Below the pieces are notes generated by a model, which made no database searches, had not been told where the DNA came from, and saw nothing but the letters and a program-made list of their open reading frames with translations. Shown one piece after another: positions 52,702 to 63,198 of a stretch of DNA of 64,000 bases. The DNA is from Muricea muricata (Eukaryota; Cnidaria; Anthozoa; Malacalcyonacea; Plexauridae), in NCBI GenBank assembly GCA_963855995.1, contig OY979718.1:32368982-32432981 (forward strand), in the 5' to 3' direction. Each line of letters opens with the position of its first letter. Position 1 is the stretch's first letter. Made by a program: the position numbers and the translations under genes.

Positions 52702-53166
52702 TTACACAATTGAGTTATATCTTAACTTGCACACACAGAGAACATAATCAATAAGATTGTTAATAGATGCAGTTCTTTCAAGTTCACTATACAACTGATA
52801 CCAGACAAAACATGACAAATCAAAAAGTCTTTCAAAGTATTCTCTATGCATCGTAGAAGGTCCAGGGTACTTTAAAATCTTGCCCGCTTCTACAATTCCT
52901 TGCCACATAACATCATGATCCAACATTGATAAAGCCTTTTCAGCATAAGTCATCCATCGTTCCTCATCATCAAGAATCTCAAAACATTTTCTAAAGCCTT
53001 TCCACGGATTCCCGTCAATTTGGTCATGTTTTAAAATTTTCTCCTGTTCCAATTGTTCAATCTTACGGAAAACCATCTCCGTAAACACAAGTTCTACGAG
53101 TTTCTCAATGGTTAGGGAGTCAAAGTCAACTTCATCCACATACATTTGCTTAAACAGATGTGCCAT
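52702..53166 (-). CDS. Unknown 154-residue Polinton protein
   Basis: Intact, helical, acidic, beginning MAHLFKQMYVDEVDFDSLTI. It is the first gene of the leftward set, about 170 bp inside the right TIR, mirroring the 142-residue gene at the left end. An AATAAA (minus strand) lies just after the stop. No family recognised; two conserved-looking Trp segments (NPWKGFRKCFEIL, DHDVMWQGIVEAGKIL) could help a search. Confidence 0.75.
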   Translation of the reverse strand: MAHLFKQMYVDEVDFDSLTIEKLVELVFTEMVFRKIEQLEQEKILKHDQIDGNPWKGFRKCFEILDDEERWMTYAEKALSMLDHDVMWQGIVEAGKILKYPGPSTMHREYFERLFDLSCFVWYQLYSELERTASINNLIDYVLCVCKLRYNSIV

Positions 53167-53336
53167 GTTTTACTTTTAGACGTTTTTTACGCCAGTTCTT
53201 CACAAGCACACTCACCAGATAGATTAAAGTGTTCATAGCAATCACTGAATATTATACAACATTTGCATAAACAGTAGTTTTATTTCACGCTCATGTTGCG
53301 TCATTGTAATAAGATAATATCAAACAGTATGACGTC

Positions 53337-53470
53337 CGCATAGCGCAGGTATTTCCGGTCAACATGCGCGCGCCACGGTATACACATCATAGCCTGGTAA
53401 CTAACTGACACGGGTAAGAGCTCCTGAAAAAATGCTGACGTAAGTGTTCTATACCTGCACCATACCTACT
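53337..53470. repeat. Polinton right terminal inverted repeat
   Basis: Inverse copy of 38172-38304, ending ...ccatacctact and followed by the target duplication agtgtg. Confidence 0.97.
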
Positions 53471-53910
53471 AGTGTGACCTTGGAGTTACCTTTGCCGATA
53501 AGAGAAGCACCTGACTAAATGAGTCGCATTCTAGTGGCGCATTCTTTCCAAGACACCATTGTGAACATGAAATAATTACATGACCTATTACGCCACAATG
53601 TCAATGTGCTTTGACATTTCGACCCACATTACTGAGTAATTTTTAAATATTTAAACATATGTTTTTGCAGACTTTAATCATATTGCTGAATTTTTTTCTT
53701 AAAATCACCATCTTTAATTTAGGTTAAAACTCATTAAATAGATCTGTTAATAAAAATTTAAGTAAGAATTGCAATTAATGCTTGTTCTTACAGACAGGTA
53801 CCTATGCAAGTACAAAAACATGAATTTTGTCAACATTCTCCTTATTTGTAGTCCTTTTAAACCAAGTAAGCTATTCTTAAAGGGGGCTTCTTTTTTGTCA
53901 ACCCCCTGTA

Positions 53911-54407
53911 GTCTTTTTGGAAAATAATACCACACATGTCCAATATGGCAGGGCTCTTGATGTAGTCATACACTAGGCTTGTACCTTCGACAGGATTACA
54001 TTGATTGTTGTCTTCGTATGAATTTACATGCAGGGTTTTTTCAGTATAACAGTTATATATCAGCGTCATCCTCCTATTGAAAGCCTGCTGCACTCGTCGA
54101 TAAAGACGTCATTACCTCCCTCGGAGATTCATGTTATCCTGGTTATTTCCGTACTCCTTGAAATAACTATTAAACGTATGTCCGACGCCCTTTAACTTCT
54201 CGGGTCAATGGCTTTATTCGTAGAACACAGTACTAAAGGGTTCTTACAAACGTGTACGTCTCTAATCAGCTGCGTTGTCTTACCACAGCCTGCTCCGATG
54301 CCTTCCCCAGCTTGTAGTTCATAGTCAGTCAATGTGATGTTATGTCGATATATCCTCGTGATATATGAGTGTTCCTCTTCTGGTTTATGGTATACATTAT
54401 CAATCAT
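53911..54407 (-). pseudogene. Superfamily 1 helicase core, decayed
   Basis: The frame 54407-54192 has GAGCGKTTQL (Walker A) and NPLVLCSTNKAID, the motif Ia region. A different frame near 54077-54116 encodes DVFIDECSRL (motif II, Asp-Glu-Cys). A further frame (54093-53911) contains LVYDYIKSPAILDMCGIIFQ and then meets the TA of the nested insertion. At least two frame breaks and stops are present. Motif order agrees with SF1 helicases; the domain then continues on the far side of the insertion at 37637. Confidence 0.7.
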
Positions 54408-55150
54408 ATTAGATGTAAATTTGGTACAGCTTTCGGTCGTTTTCCTGCGAATGTTCTGCTCCCGAAAATTTCGTCCTGTTTCTGGACCGAGACCCTCGTG
54501 CTGCTTTTGTCGTATTTCGTCCCGAGGGACCCGATAAATTTGTAAGCAAGCATCTTGGCCGTCTTTTCGTCGAAATTGTCAAACAGGTATACCATGTATC
54601 CAGCAAGAGCGTCATGCCTTAACGACCTGTCGGCGACCAATTGGTATTTAATTTTATATGTATTTATGAGTCCCTCTTTAACCGGGTGGTCTATAAGATT
54701 CCTGCCATAAAAATCTTCCTCGATCCTAACACCATTACCTTTAGCGGTAGTACTCACCCACCCTCAAAACGCCATCAAATTTTTCGATGCTGTTATAGAT
54801 ACTGTATTGGGGCATATCGTGTTTATTGTTCTTAAGAACGCACGAACGCAATTTTCTAAGTCGAGAGCACAAACACCCACGTTGGTGTCGTCGTCCGTAT
54901 GTAGATTATCTTGAAGGGCTCTTGGATATAGCCAATATCGACAATGTTCGTCTGTTGTAGTCGGACTGGGGTAGATATAGTTGCTCGTATAAATGGACCG
55001 AAATGGTGGCCATCGATTGGTTGCTAAACTTGAAGTTCTCAACCGGATAAGTTCTGTACACATGACACACACTTGCTTCCACATGTCGTAGTCATTTCCA
55101 ACCACCATATTTGTCGGATTTGGCGTGATGAAGCCATCTAATTGGTCGCA
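54404..55150 (-). pseudogene. Polymerase-like region upstream of the helicase
   Basis: Two frames, 55108-54764 and 54757-54404. The first includes VGVCALDLENC; the second includes YKIKYQLVADRSLRHDALAG and MLAYKFIGSLGTKY. The short DLxxC and KxFIGxLG patterns are reminiscent of polymerase active-site and finger motifs in the TV-pol-like enzymes of Polinton-like viruses, but the match is weak and unverified. Gene direction and spacing make it the N-terminal part of the helicase gene. Frame breaks are present. Confidence 0.45.
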
Positions 55151-55354
55151 CCCGTTATAATTATTCTTGAAGATCCTCCTAAAAGGGCTTTTCAGTATCT
55201 ATTTACAAAGTCATTATACTTTTACTTTAAAACTACATCCACTACATTTAATTTATATAAGAAAATTATGTTATTTATTTAACTACCTACTTAAAATTGA
55301 TCTAATAAAATACGTTTATATTCTATTTTAGAATTTCGAAGGGTTTTAATATTT

Positions 55355-56850
55355 TTAATATTTTTTTGGAAGATTATTCCATAGAGTCACTGCTCTATAG
55401 TAAAAAGTTCGTTGACCAGATGATGACGTATAAAGTGGAATACTTAAGTCATTCTTGCTTCTTGTATTGACATTATGAAGCTCCGACCTGGATTCAAATT
55501 TTTCATTCAAGTGCGGTGGGGCCAACCGTTTTACACATTTAAAAGTCATTATGGCATCTCTAAAGTTTTACATGTCCTGAACTGGTAGCCATCCCAAACT
55601 TTGAAGTAATAGTGTCACATGATCATATTTCCTTGCACCGGATACAGTACGGGCCGCAAAGTTCTGAACACTTTGTAGCTTGGCAATATTTTTCTTCGCG
55701 GTATTCGACCAAACAGAAGAAGAATAATACATTCTGCTAAAGATTAACGCATTTATAATGTAAGCTAATGTACGTTTATCTAAAATATGTTTAACTCTGG
55801 TTATTGGACACAACTCTGCAATGCGCGTTATCGTAAGACAACCGAATAGTCTTTTGCATTGAGAACAGGCCTTATTTCTTTGCCAAGGACAATTGTGTGA
55901 AAATTTTCCGGCAGTCGCTCTAACATTTGCTGCGTGCCTATTAAAAGCAACTTGGTTTGCCTGGATTAGCTAACAGATTGTTCGAACAACACCAAATACT
56001 TATTCTATTTATATCCCTGACAGTTTGGTAGCTGCACTTTCCGCATCCACAATTGGGAATGATAAAAATATTTTAGAATCATCCACGTATGATTCAAGCG
56101 ACGACTCCTTTGTCACATTGGGAAAATCAATAATGTATATGTTAAAAAGCAAAGGCCCGAGAATGGAACCTTGCGGAACACCTCGAGTTACCGTATGTGC
56201 TCGCGATGTCATCGATCTACGAATTGACTTCTGTCTGACAGGTAGCTTGACTTCTGCGTACGCATTGACTTCTGTCTGACAGGTAGCTTTTAAACCAATG
56301 CATTGCAAATTTGTAACATTAATTGATTGCAGTTTCCTGAATAAAATTACATGGTCTATGCTATCTGAAATGAATTTTATAAATCTAGTAGCTAATACCA
56401 AGGCAGTGACTTCCTTACGATCTATAGACTCAAGAATTGTTCTGTGATAAATATATTTAATGTCTCCTATTACCACTTTGGTGTTTTGTAAATTTTTTAT
56501 TTCTTATCATATAATCCGTGAGTTGATTCAACACGCTAACAGATCTTGGATGCTGCTACCAACAAGGACAGTGGCCGGGGTGGTTATTATTTGGAATCTC
56601 GTAATATCCTTCCTTTACTGATGGGATAACTTCTGCTTTTTCCACGCGCTAGGAAATACAGATGTGAGCAGAGAACAATTGACAAGTTGTGTTAGTATAA
56701 GAAGAATACAAGGAAGAGCATTTTTGATGACTGATTTTGAAACTTTATCTAATTCTGGAGCTAGCCTATTCTGGAGCCTGGTTAGATTAAAACGACATAA
56801 CGATTCTTTGTCTAGATAACCTTCAATTGGAATATGAAACTATTGATAAT
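55355..56850 (-). pseudogene. LINE reverse transcriptase fragment (CR1/Jockey-like)
   Basis: Reading right to left: a helical segment near 56700 (LPCILLILTQLVNCSLL), the catalytic stretch in 56009-56476 with VPQGSILGPLLF and SYVDDSKIFL, then the C-terminal part in 55568-55813 (SRMYYSSSVWS, KLQSVQNFAARTV) and 55355-55549 (NDLSIPLYTSSSGQR, AVTLWNNLP). Several frameshifts separate them. It interrupts the older viral element and ends near 55200 in AT-rich sequence. Confidence 0.85.
56220..56289. repeat. Short tandem duplication in the LINE
   Basis: gaattgacttctgtctgacaggtagctt at 56221 is followed by a second copy, cattgacttctgtctgaca ggtagctt, near 56265. This adds about 44 bp in the middle of the reverse transcriptase. 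Confidence 0.8.
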
Positions 56851-57089
56851 ATGGGCATTGCTAGTAACATTTCATCAGGATATAGTGTTGGTAGATCTCT
56901 GTCATTTGAGCATATCATTCTGATGAAAACAACCATTTGGCCCGCTGACAGTGCAGTGATTAACGAGAATATTAATGTCCGTAGAAAGTCTATGTAAGGT
57001 ATCGCAATATTATTTACCAAGGCTGCAACAACCGACAGTGAAGAATTTGTATACCCAAATATAACTCAAGTTAAGTTAACTATTGAGGG

Positions 57090-57435
57090 AGTTCTAATTT
57101 TGTCTACAGTCAGGGAATACCAAAATTACCCTTTTACGATGAAGCTAAGCGATTTTTCGGCACTCAGGATCTGAAAGATCAATTTATGACAATTGAGAAA
57201 TTTTATAAGGATAAATTTACACCTTTGTTATTACACCTTTGTTATTGATCTAAAATCCCATGAAGACCAAGACAAGGTAGGTCATGGCAAGAGGATTTGA
57301 ATACAGAAAATGGAGTACTACTAGAGATGAAGAAGACGTCACATGCAGGTATTCTCAAATGTAATATATTCGTTTTGTTAGATGGTTTAGTTAACTTTAT
57401 AAATAACGATATTCAAAGCATACAACACTAGAACG
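57090..57435 (+). pseudogene. Capsid-like fragment of the decayed viral element
   Basis: Reading right, a stretch encodes LPFYDEAKRFFGTQDLKDQF then a helix-rich FYKDKFTPLL, and after a 17-bp tandem repeat (tttacacctttgttatt) continues in another frame. Later pieces are NGVLLEMKKTSHAG and NIFVLLDGLVNFINNDIQ. The alternating beta pattern at the C-terminus and the position next to a packaging ATPase suggest a capsid protein tail. This identification is tentative. Confidence 0.4.
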
Positions 57436-57448
57436 TGTACAATATTAT

Positions 57449-58058
57449 ATGAACACACCATTTAACATGATAATTGTTGGAACGACTAACTGTGTTAAAA
57501 CACAATACTTACTGGATATGCTAGAGAAAGAGTATAAGAATCCAAGAGTACGTGAATTCATTATACTCGTATGTCCAACATTTAGTTGGAATAGAACATA
57601 CCAGGTTGGAAGTACATAAATGACACTGACGTTATACGTATCGAATGTAAACAGGTGTAAGTTAACGTTGATTAAACTCTACATATCGTATCTGAAATGT
57701 ATAAGGGAACTAATAGCTTGCTAATATTGAATGATTGTGCTGCTAGTCAGGACGTTAAGACGGAACTAGGGAACTGGGTTATCTAGCTTTTTCTGCAAGA
57801 CATTACATGCTATGAACTATTGCCATAACACAACAACTGAAATCAATCGCAAAACCTTATCCTGAAAACATAGATAAACTCACCTTCTACAACACAAATC
57901 GAAAGGACATGAGAACAATACTTGATGACTATCTCAATGGAGTTGATAGAAAGGAGACCACAGATATAATAAATAGGCTAAAAATAAACAAATATGCAAG
58001 ATTGGAGATAAATCTTAGGCACCCATATAATTGTGACGTTATTATTCCGCAAATATAA
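57449..58058 (+). pseudogene. Packaging ATPase of the decayed viral element
   Basis: Starts MNTPFNMIIVGTTNC. The Walker A is GTTNCVKT, with Val where the consensus has Gly, so nucleotide binding would be lost. FIILVCPTFSWNRTY follows. After frameshifts come NSLLILNDCAASQDVK (Walker B, with Asn-Asp instead of Asp-Asp), ITTTTEINRKTLS... in shifted frame, and FYNTNRKDMRTILDDYL and INKYARLEINLRHPYN at the C-terminus, then a TAA at 58056. The pattern fits FtsK/HerA packaging ATPases of Polinton-like viruses, clearly different from the Polinton ATPase at 46097. Confidence 0.7.
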
Positions 58059-58077
58059 AACATACCCTATTATATAT

Positions 58078-58470
58078 AACATGCCAAAACACAAATGTGA
58101 AAACCCTGAAACTATTGACGAACTAGTTGCGGAGTTAGAGTCCCCAAATCAAACTATTAAAAACGAAAAAGTAATCTTATTGATGACGAAGAACCGCAAA
58201 TTAAGAATGATAACACGCACCCGACTGACAACGATCAGCGACAGATTAATAACAATAAAAAGAGAGATGAGCTCTGACTGGTCGAAGATTGTGAACTACA
58301 TAAGTCTATGGTTTACATTAGAAAGGAAAGTCAAAGGGTTATTGACAAGCTACATATCTACTAAGTATGAAAGGAAGAGGATGCTAAAGCCAATGAATTC
58401 ATGGCAGACTTTCTCATTAGTAAATTTAAGAGCTGGGAATCATCTTAGGAGGCGCAACAACAACTAAAAA
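58078..58470 (+). pseudogene. Unknown protein remnant after the ATPase
   Basis: A Lys/Arg- and Glu-rich frame starting MPKHKCENPETIDELVAELE, 20 bp after the ATPase stop. The first part looks authentic; the composition changes after about 40 residues, suggesting frameshifts. No family recognised. Close spacing suggests co-expression with the ATPase in the original element. Confidence 0.45.
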
Positions 58471-58479
58471 TGTCTATGC

Positions 58480-59150
58480 CCATAAGACAAAACCGGAGGA
58501 GCAGATGGAGGAACCATGTGTGAAATAGTATTGGAATAGTTATGCTCTTCCAATCTACTCCAATTCCAGGGGAGGGTATGGCAAATCTAGTCCAGTACTG
58601 GGTTCATCATAGTAAAAATCCGCGTGAGGAACCCAACGCTAACAAGCTTTGTTTCGGTTCTATTTATTACCGTTACTTTGTTCTTTATTACTTCCACACG
58701 ATGTGCTGTCATATTTCATGTGATTTCTTTACTTGTAACGTAGAGAGGTAGTGTGAGGTGATAAATTTCAAGATTCTCGCTCGAAAACACTGTAGTCACT
58801 ACTGTCAACAACATACCACACGCGAACAGTTTTTTGCCTAGAAAAGGCAAAAATGAGCCCAAATCGGTAAATATTGACAAAATATCTACTGCTCTACATG
58901 TTTGCTACTTAAATTTGACAGTTAATGAGCCCAACACAGTGCAAAGTCCCAAGAACCGGGTGTGCGAAATCAAAAAGTGGCGCGATTTTTGTAGGTATAG
59001 AAATTCTATCTAGGTTATCTATTTTCAGATCAATGTGGTTATGTATACAAGATGGCGTCTTATTGACGATGTTATCACTAAAAAAGCCCAACTTTCAAAC
59101 GATATAGTTTGTCGTGGAATTTTCTATAGTTTTTTAGTCAATGTGGCCAG
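58480..59150. other. No gene seen
   Basis: AT-rich, small chance frames. May still be part of the old viral element, but nothing supports it. Confidence 0.4.
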
Positions 59151-59548
59151 TGGCGTAGCCAGGGGGGGGGGGGGGAGGGGCGGTCGCCCCGCCAATCGTC
59201 CGAGAAACCATTTTTTCAAAACGTTGAAATCCGGGTAGAAAATTGTTAGGGGGGTTATCTGATAGTGAAAGACGACCAGCTTTGGAATTTATCGTTAAAT
59301 TAAGCGATTATTCGCATTTCCAATCTAAGGCAAATAAAGAATTACTAAAAAAGTCATTTCTATTTTCTATCAGCTTGATGGTCTCGTAGATTCTTCTTGC
59401 CCAAACGTCCAGAATGGGGGAACCCCTATTTTTCAGAATTTCAAAAACCCTATATAGAATTTTAAATTTCTCCGGTGGGGATGTCGTCCGACACCCCTTA
59501 AATGAGCTCACCCCCCCCCAAAGTCAGGGCCCTGGCTACGCCCCTGAA
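59151..59548. mobile_element. MITE with cagtggcgtagccagg ends
   Basis: Starts cagtggcgtagccaggggg and ends ccctggctacgcccctg, giving an inverted repeat of about 20 bp, followed on both sides by G or C runs. The interior has no coding capacity. Such ends are widespread among animal non-autonomous DNA transposons. Confidence 0.75.
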
Positions 59549-60755
59549 TATAGCAGTTCAAACATTGCTGAGTTTATTTCGAGCTCCGCTATTTGCATAA
59601 ACCTTAAAGATGCATGTTGGCCAATTTCACGATGTTTTGCATTATGTTTTAACTAATTACTATGGATTACATTATGGAACACGTCGAACTCACAGAAAAT
59701 CATGCATTCATGTGGGGAATCACCTAAATGTAGAGAGATCCTACCAATGCTGGTGTAAAAATGTTGCTCATATATGATGCTGCTAATATCTCCGATCTCG
59801 ACAATTATGAAATATTTACACAAAGTAAGTGAAAATTTGATGTTTTTATTCTCGCCTATATATTTTATAGTCGGATTTGGTCGCCATATTGAATTATAAT
59901 TTGCATAATTTCAGCCACCTTGTGCCATATTTGTCGTAATGACTATATGCAAATTTGGAGCGATATGCCTTATGTAGGTGTTTGTGAATTACATGTTCAT
60001 TCCTTCTTGTCCCCGCTTTTTTGTCAATTTGTAAGTGTCGTACCGGCATCGAATATACCTTTGACAATTTCAATTTCTGAAAAACATTCGCATAATTATA
60101 CAGTAGCTCCGACAATATTCGTTCTTCTCGCGCTACGATCCAGGCAGTTGGTTTAGGCACAATTGAGAAATCCTAAAGCGTGGTTTCCATTTGGTCGTAA
60201 CTGCCGCAGCAAGGTCATTCTCGACGATGTGATATAATCTGTATCTAAACCTTTTCTTTCGTGGGCTGTATTAGTTTAGATCATGCAGTGTACATACTCT
60301 ATCACATCGGTTACATGGTGGTATTCACGACATATTCACGAATAAATGGAAAATAGGCTTTAGGATGCCTAAACTAAGTATTGTAACCATCCATCTGTAA
60401 TCTTCCCAAACAAATAATAAATGTCTGATCGAAGACGAATCAGATTACCTTTGTGTTGACATGAATAGTTTTTGTCAGGTTTTTGGAGTATAAAAGGTCC
60501 CAGTTTACTCCGATTTGGGACTACTTTTTATTTCAAAAATTTAACTTTCTATCTTTTTGGAGTAGTTTTTACCCCAAATTGAACTAAAACTTCACTACAC
60601 CAGGAGTAATTGTATTGGAGCATTGCCCTCTTTAAAAAATTCCAGTGAATTACACTCCTAAAGTGAAGTTATCTTACACTAGAAAAAAATACAATTATTT
60701 TTGATTCTTATAAAATCAGAAAAAATATATGAAAGTAGAACATTTCACCTCCAAT
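59549..60755. other. No gene seen
   Basis: AT-rich with two opposing frames around 59894-60160 that lack support. 60470-60660 has several gga(g)tagtttttacccc-like words that may be a degraded MITE. Confidence 0.45.
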
Positions 60756-60985
60756 GTTCCGAGTTCGACCCCTGTAAGGTAGACTCGAACTCAGTCCTCA
60801 TGTGGAAAGAGTATAGTCAACGCTCTGCCGAAAGTCGTGGGTTTTCTCCGGGTACTCCGCTTTCCTCCCACGGGAATGTTGACAAGGTGAGATAGGTAAT
60901 ACGGGCCCACAGTAATTGGCTCACGCTGTTGTGGTGACCCTGCCATTATAGCGAAGTTAATAAAATAAAAATAAAATAAAATGAG
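60756..60985 (+). repeat. SINE-like sequence with A-rich tail
   Basis: A GC-rich block with gtgggttttctccgggtact and ctttcctcccacggg is followed by a tail of aataaaataaaa units. The block is a common short interspersed motif in invertebrate genomes. A pol III head was not confirmed. Confidence 0.5.
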
Positions 60986-61436
60986 TATTTAGAATTTATT
61001 ATAAGTCATCGTGCTACGACTATAATGTCTTTTTAGAGTCGTGGCACACAACAATTAAAGCTGAATCGAATAACAACTCAACACCACTACCGGAACAGTA
61101 TCGCATATTACCTAATTAATTAGACTTAATTCGGTCAATTTGTGTTTATGTATCGTATTACTTAATCAACGTTCTATAATATTCACATTTCACTTATCTT
61201 CCATTTACAGTATAGTATATCTTCATTTAATTGCTTTGTGCAAAATTTGAAGACATTTTGAATGAATACTGCACGTTTTTCGTGCGTTATTGTCAATGCT
61301 GCACTCAAAAGACTCATTGTTGCCAGATAACAAAAACACACGTGATTGATTTTGACCAATCGCGTGCGTAGAATTTGTGGAGTGAACAAAGATAATATAT
61401 TACATATAGGTGCAACTCGTGTTTCTTCATTGTGCA

Positions 61437-62803
61437 GTAGAACCCCGCTAACTCGAACTCTCAAGGGAAACGAAAAATTGTTCGAGCTAGCGGGGGTTCG
61501 AGTTAGCGAGGTTGGTGTTAAATTTCGTTTATTAGGCTAATAATTAATAAGTTATACAGTAGAACCCCGCTAACTCGAACTCGCTTCACTCGCACTCCCC
61601 GCTAACTCGAACTAAATCCAATTTCCCCTGGATTTGATGGTACATTTTATAGTAATTTACTCCGGGTAACTCGAACTCGCTTAACTCGAATTCCTCGCTA
61701 ATTCGAAAAAATTTCATTCTCCCTTGGTCAAATTTCCGGTTAACTCGAACTCTAATCTCCAAACGTGGATCTTAAAACCTGAAATGAAACTTAAATTTCA
61801 TAATTCGAAAGCGTAAATTCGATTTAAACAACAACAGTTTAATCAATGTTATACATACAGTATAGCTTCAAACATTCATAACCTAAAATTTGCTTCCGAG
61901 CGAAATATGAGACAAAGTCAGCAGCAAAGGAGCATCAAATATTATTTGGAAGAAATACAAATGGATTGACATTAAAACTGAACCATAGAGATTCGTTGTT
62001 AGTTTTCTTGTTTCTGGTAAAGCACGGGTCTTTGTAAGTATTAGATAACACTATAACTATCTGTAAATTACATCGTAGTAGCTTACATTGTAAATAAACA
62101 ATAAAACTACTATAACTTAGTAATTATTACCCCAATAAACGAAATTTAACACCAACCTCGCTAACTCGAACCCCCGCTAATTCGAACAATATTTCGTTTC
62201 CCTTGAGAGTTCGAGTTAGCGGAGTTCTACTGCAGTAGTTTTATTCTTCATTTACAACGTGAGCTACTACGGTATAATTTACAGATAGTTCTAGTGTTAT
62301 CTGATACTTACAAAGACCCGCGCTTTACTAAAAACAAGAAAACTACAAACGAATCTCTAAGGCCAAGGTTCAGTTCTAATGTCAATCCATTTGTATTTCT
62401 TCCAAATAATATTTGATGCTCCTTTGCTGCTGACTTTGTCTCATATTTCGCTCGGAAGCAAATTTTAGGTTATGAATGTTTGAAGCTATACTGTATGTAT
62501 AACATTGATTAAACTGTTGTTGTTTAAATCGAATTTACGCTTTCGATTTATGAAATTTAAGTTTCATTTCAGGTTTTCAGGTTCGCGTTTCGAGATTAGA
62601 GCTCGAGTTAACCGGGGAAATTTCAAATTTGACCAAGGGAGAATGAAATTTGTTCGAATCAGCGAGGAAATCGAGGTAAGCGAGTTCGTTACCCGGAGTA
62701 AATTACTACAAAATGTACTATCAAATCCAGGGGAAATTAGATTTAGTTCGAGTTAGCGGGGAGTTCGAGTGAAGCGAGTTCGAGTTAGCGGGGTTCTACT
62801 GTA
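61437..62803. mobile_element. Interleaved inverted copies of a pogo-type element
   Basis: The terminus cagtagaaccccgctaactc (pogo/Tigger-like) occurs at 61437 and 61559, and its inverse at about 62234 and 62800. The most economical reading is three copies in alternating orientation: a partial one (61437-61558), a full one of about 676 bp (61559-62234), and an inverted partial one (62235-62803). The arms 61559-62100 and 62235-62803 are near-complementary for over 500 bp. No transposase is encoded. Confidence 0.8.
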
Positions 62804-62819
62804 TATATATATATATATT

Positions 62820-63194
62820 GCATGCATGTTCTGATGATTAGTTGTAAGATTAGAGTTGCAGTCGGAAGGACCCACTGGAAAAGCTAACTTAGTGAAGTTA
62901 ATTTATTCTGCTAACCTTGTTATTCTGCTAACCTGTACCTGTTGTTAATGTAGTCTGTCTAGTAACCGGTCAAAGAAGTAAGTATATATAGAACTTTGAT
63001 TATGCAGCGATGTAGCGACGAAACGTTAGCAAATTGAATTTGATATAAACTTGAATTGTTTGATATGTATGGATTTAAAATAGCTTGCTGGGCATTAATA
63101 CTCAGGTTGTTTTTGCATTGTGCAGTACCTTATGTGAGCGGGCATCTTTCATCTAGTTAAATCCTTGTTATCTTATTACAGAATGCACACTTAA
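62820..63194. other. No gene seen
   Basis: Starts just after a short (TA)n at 62803-62818; no frame or repeat recognised. Confidence 0.45.
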
Positions 63195-63198
63195 TTAA

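Noticed and set aside
52702..53166. Bcl-2-like protein for the 154-residue gene
   Set aside because: One short Trp-containing helix vaguely recalls a BH1 segment, but no other BH motif is visible.
61183..61464. 93-residue minus-strand open frame
   Set aside because: No domain, no promoter or splice support, and it runs into the pogo terminus.
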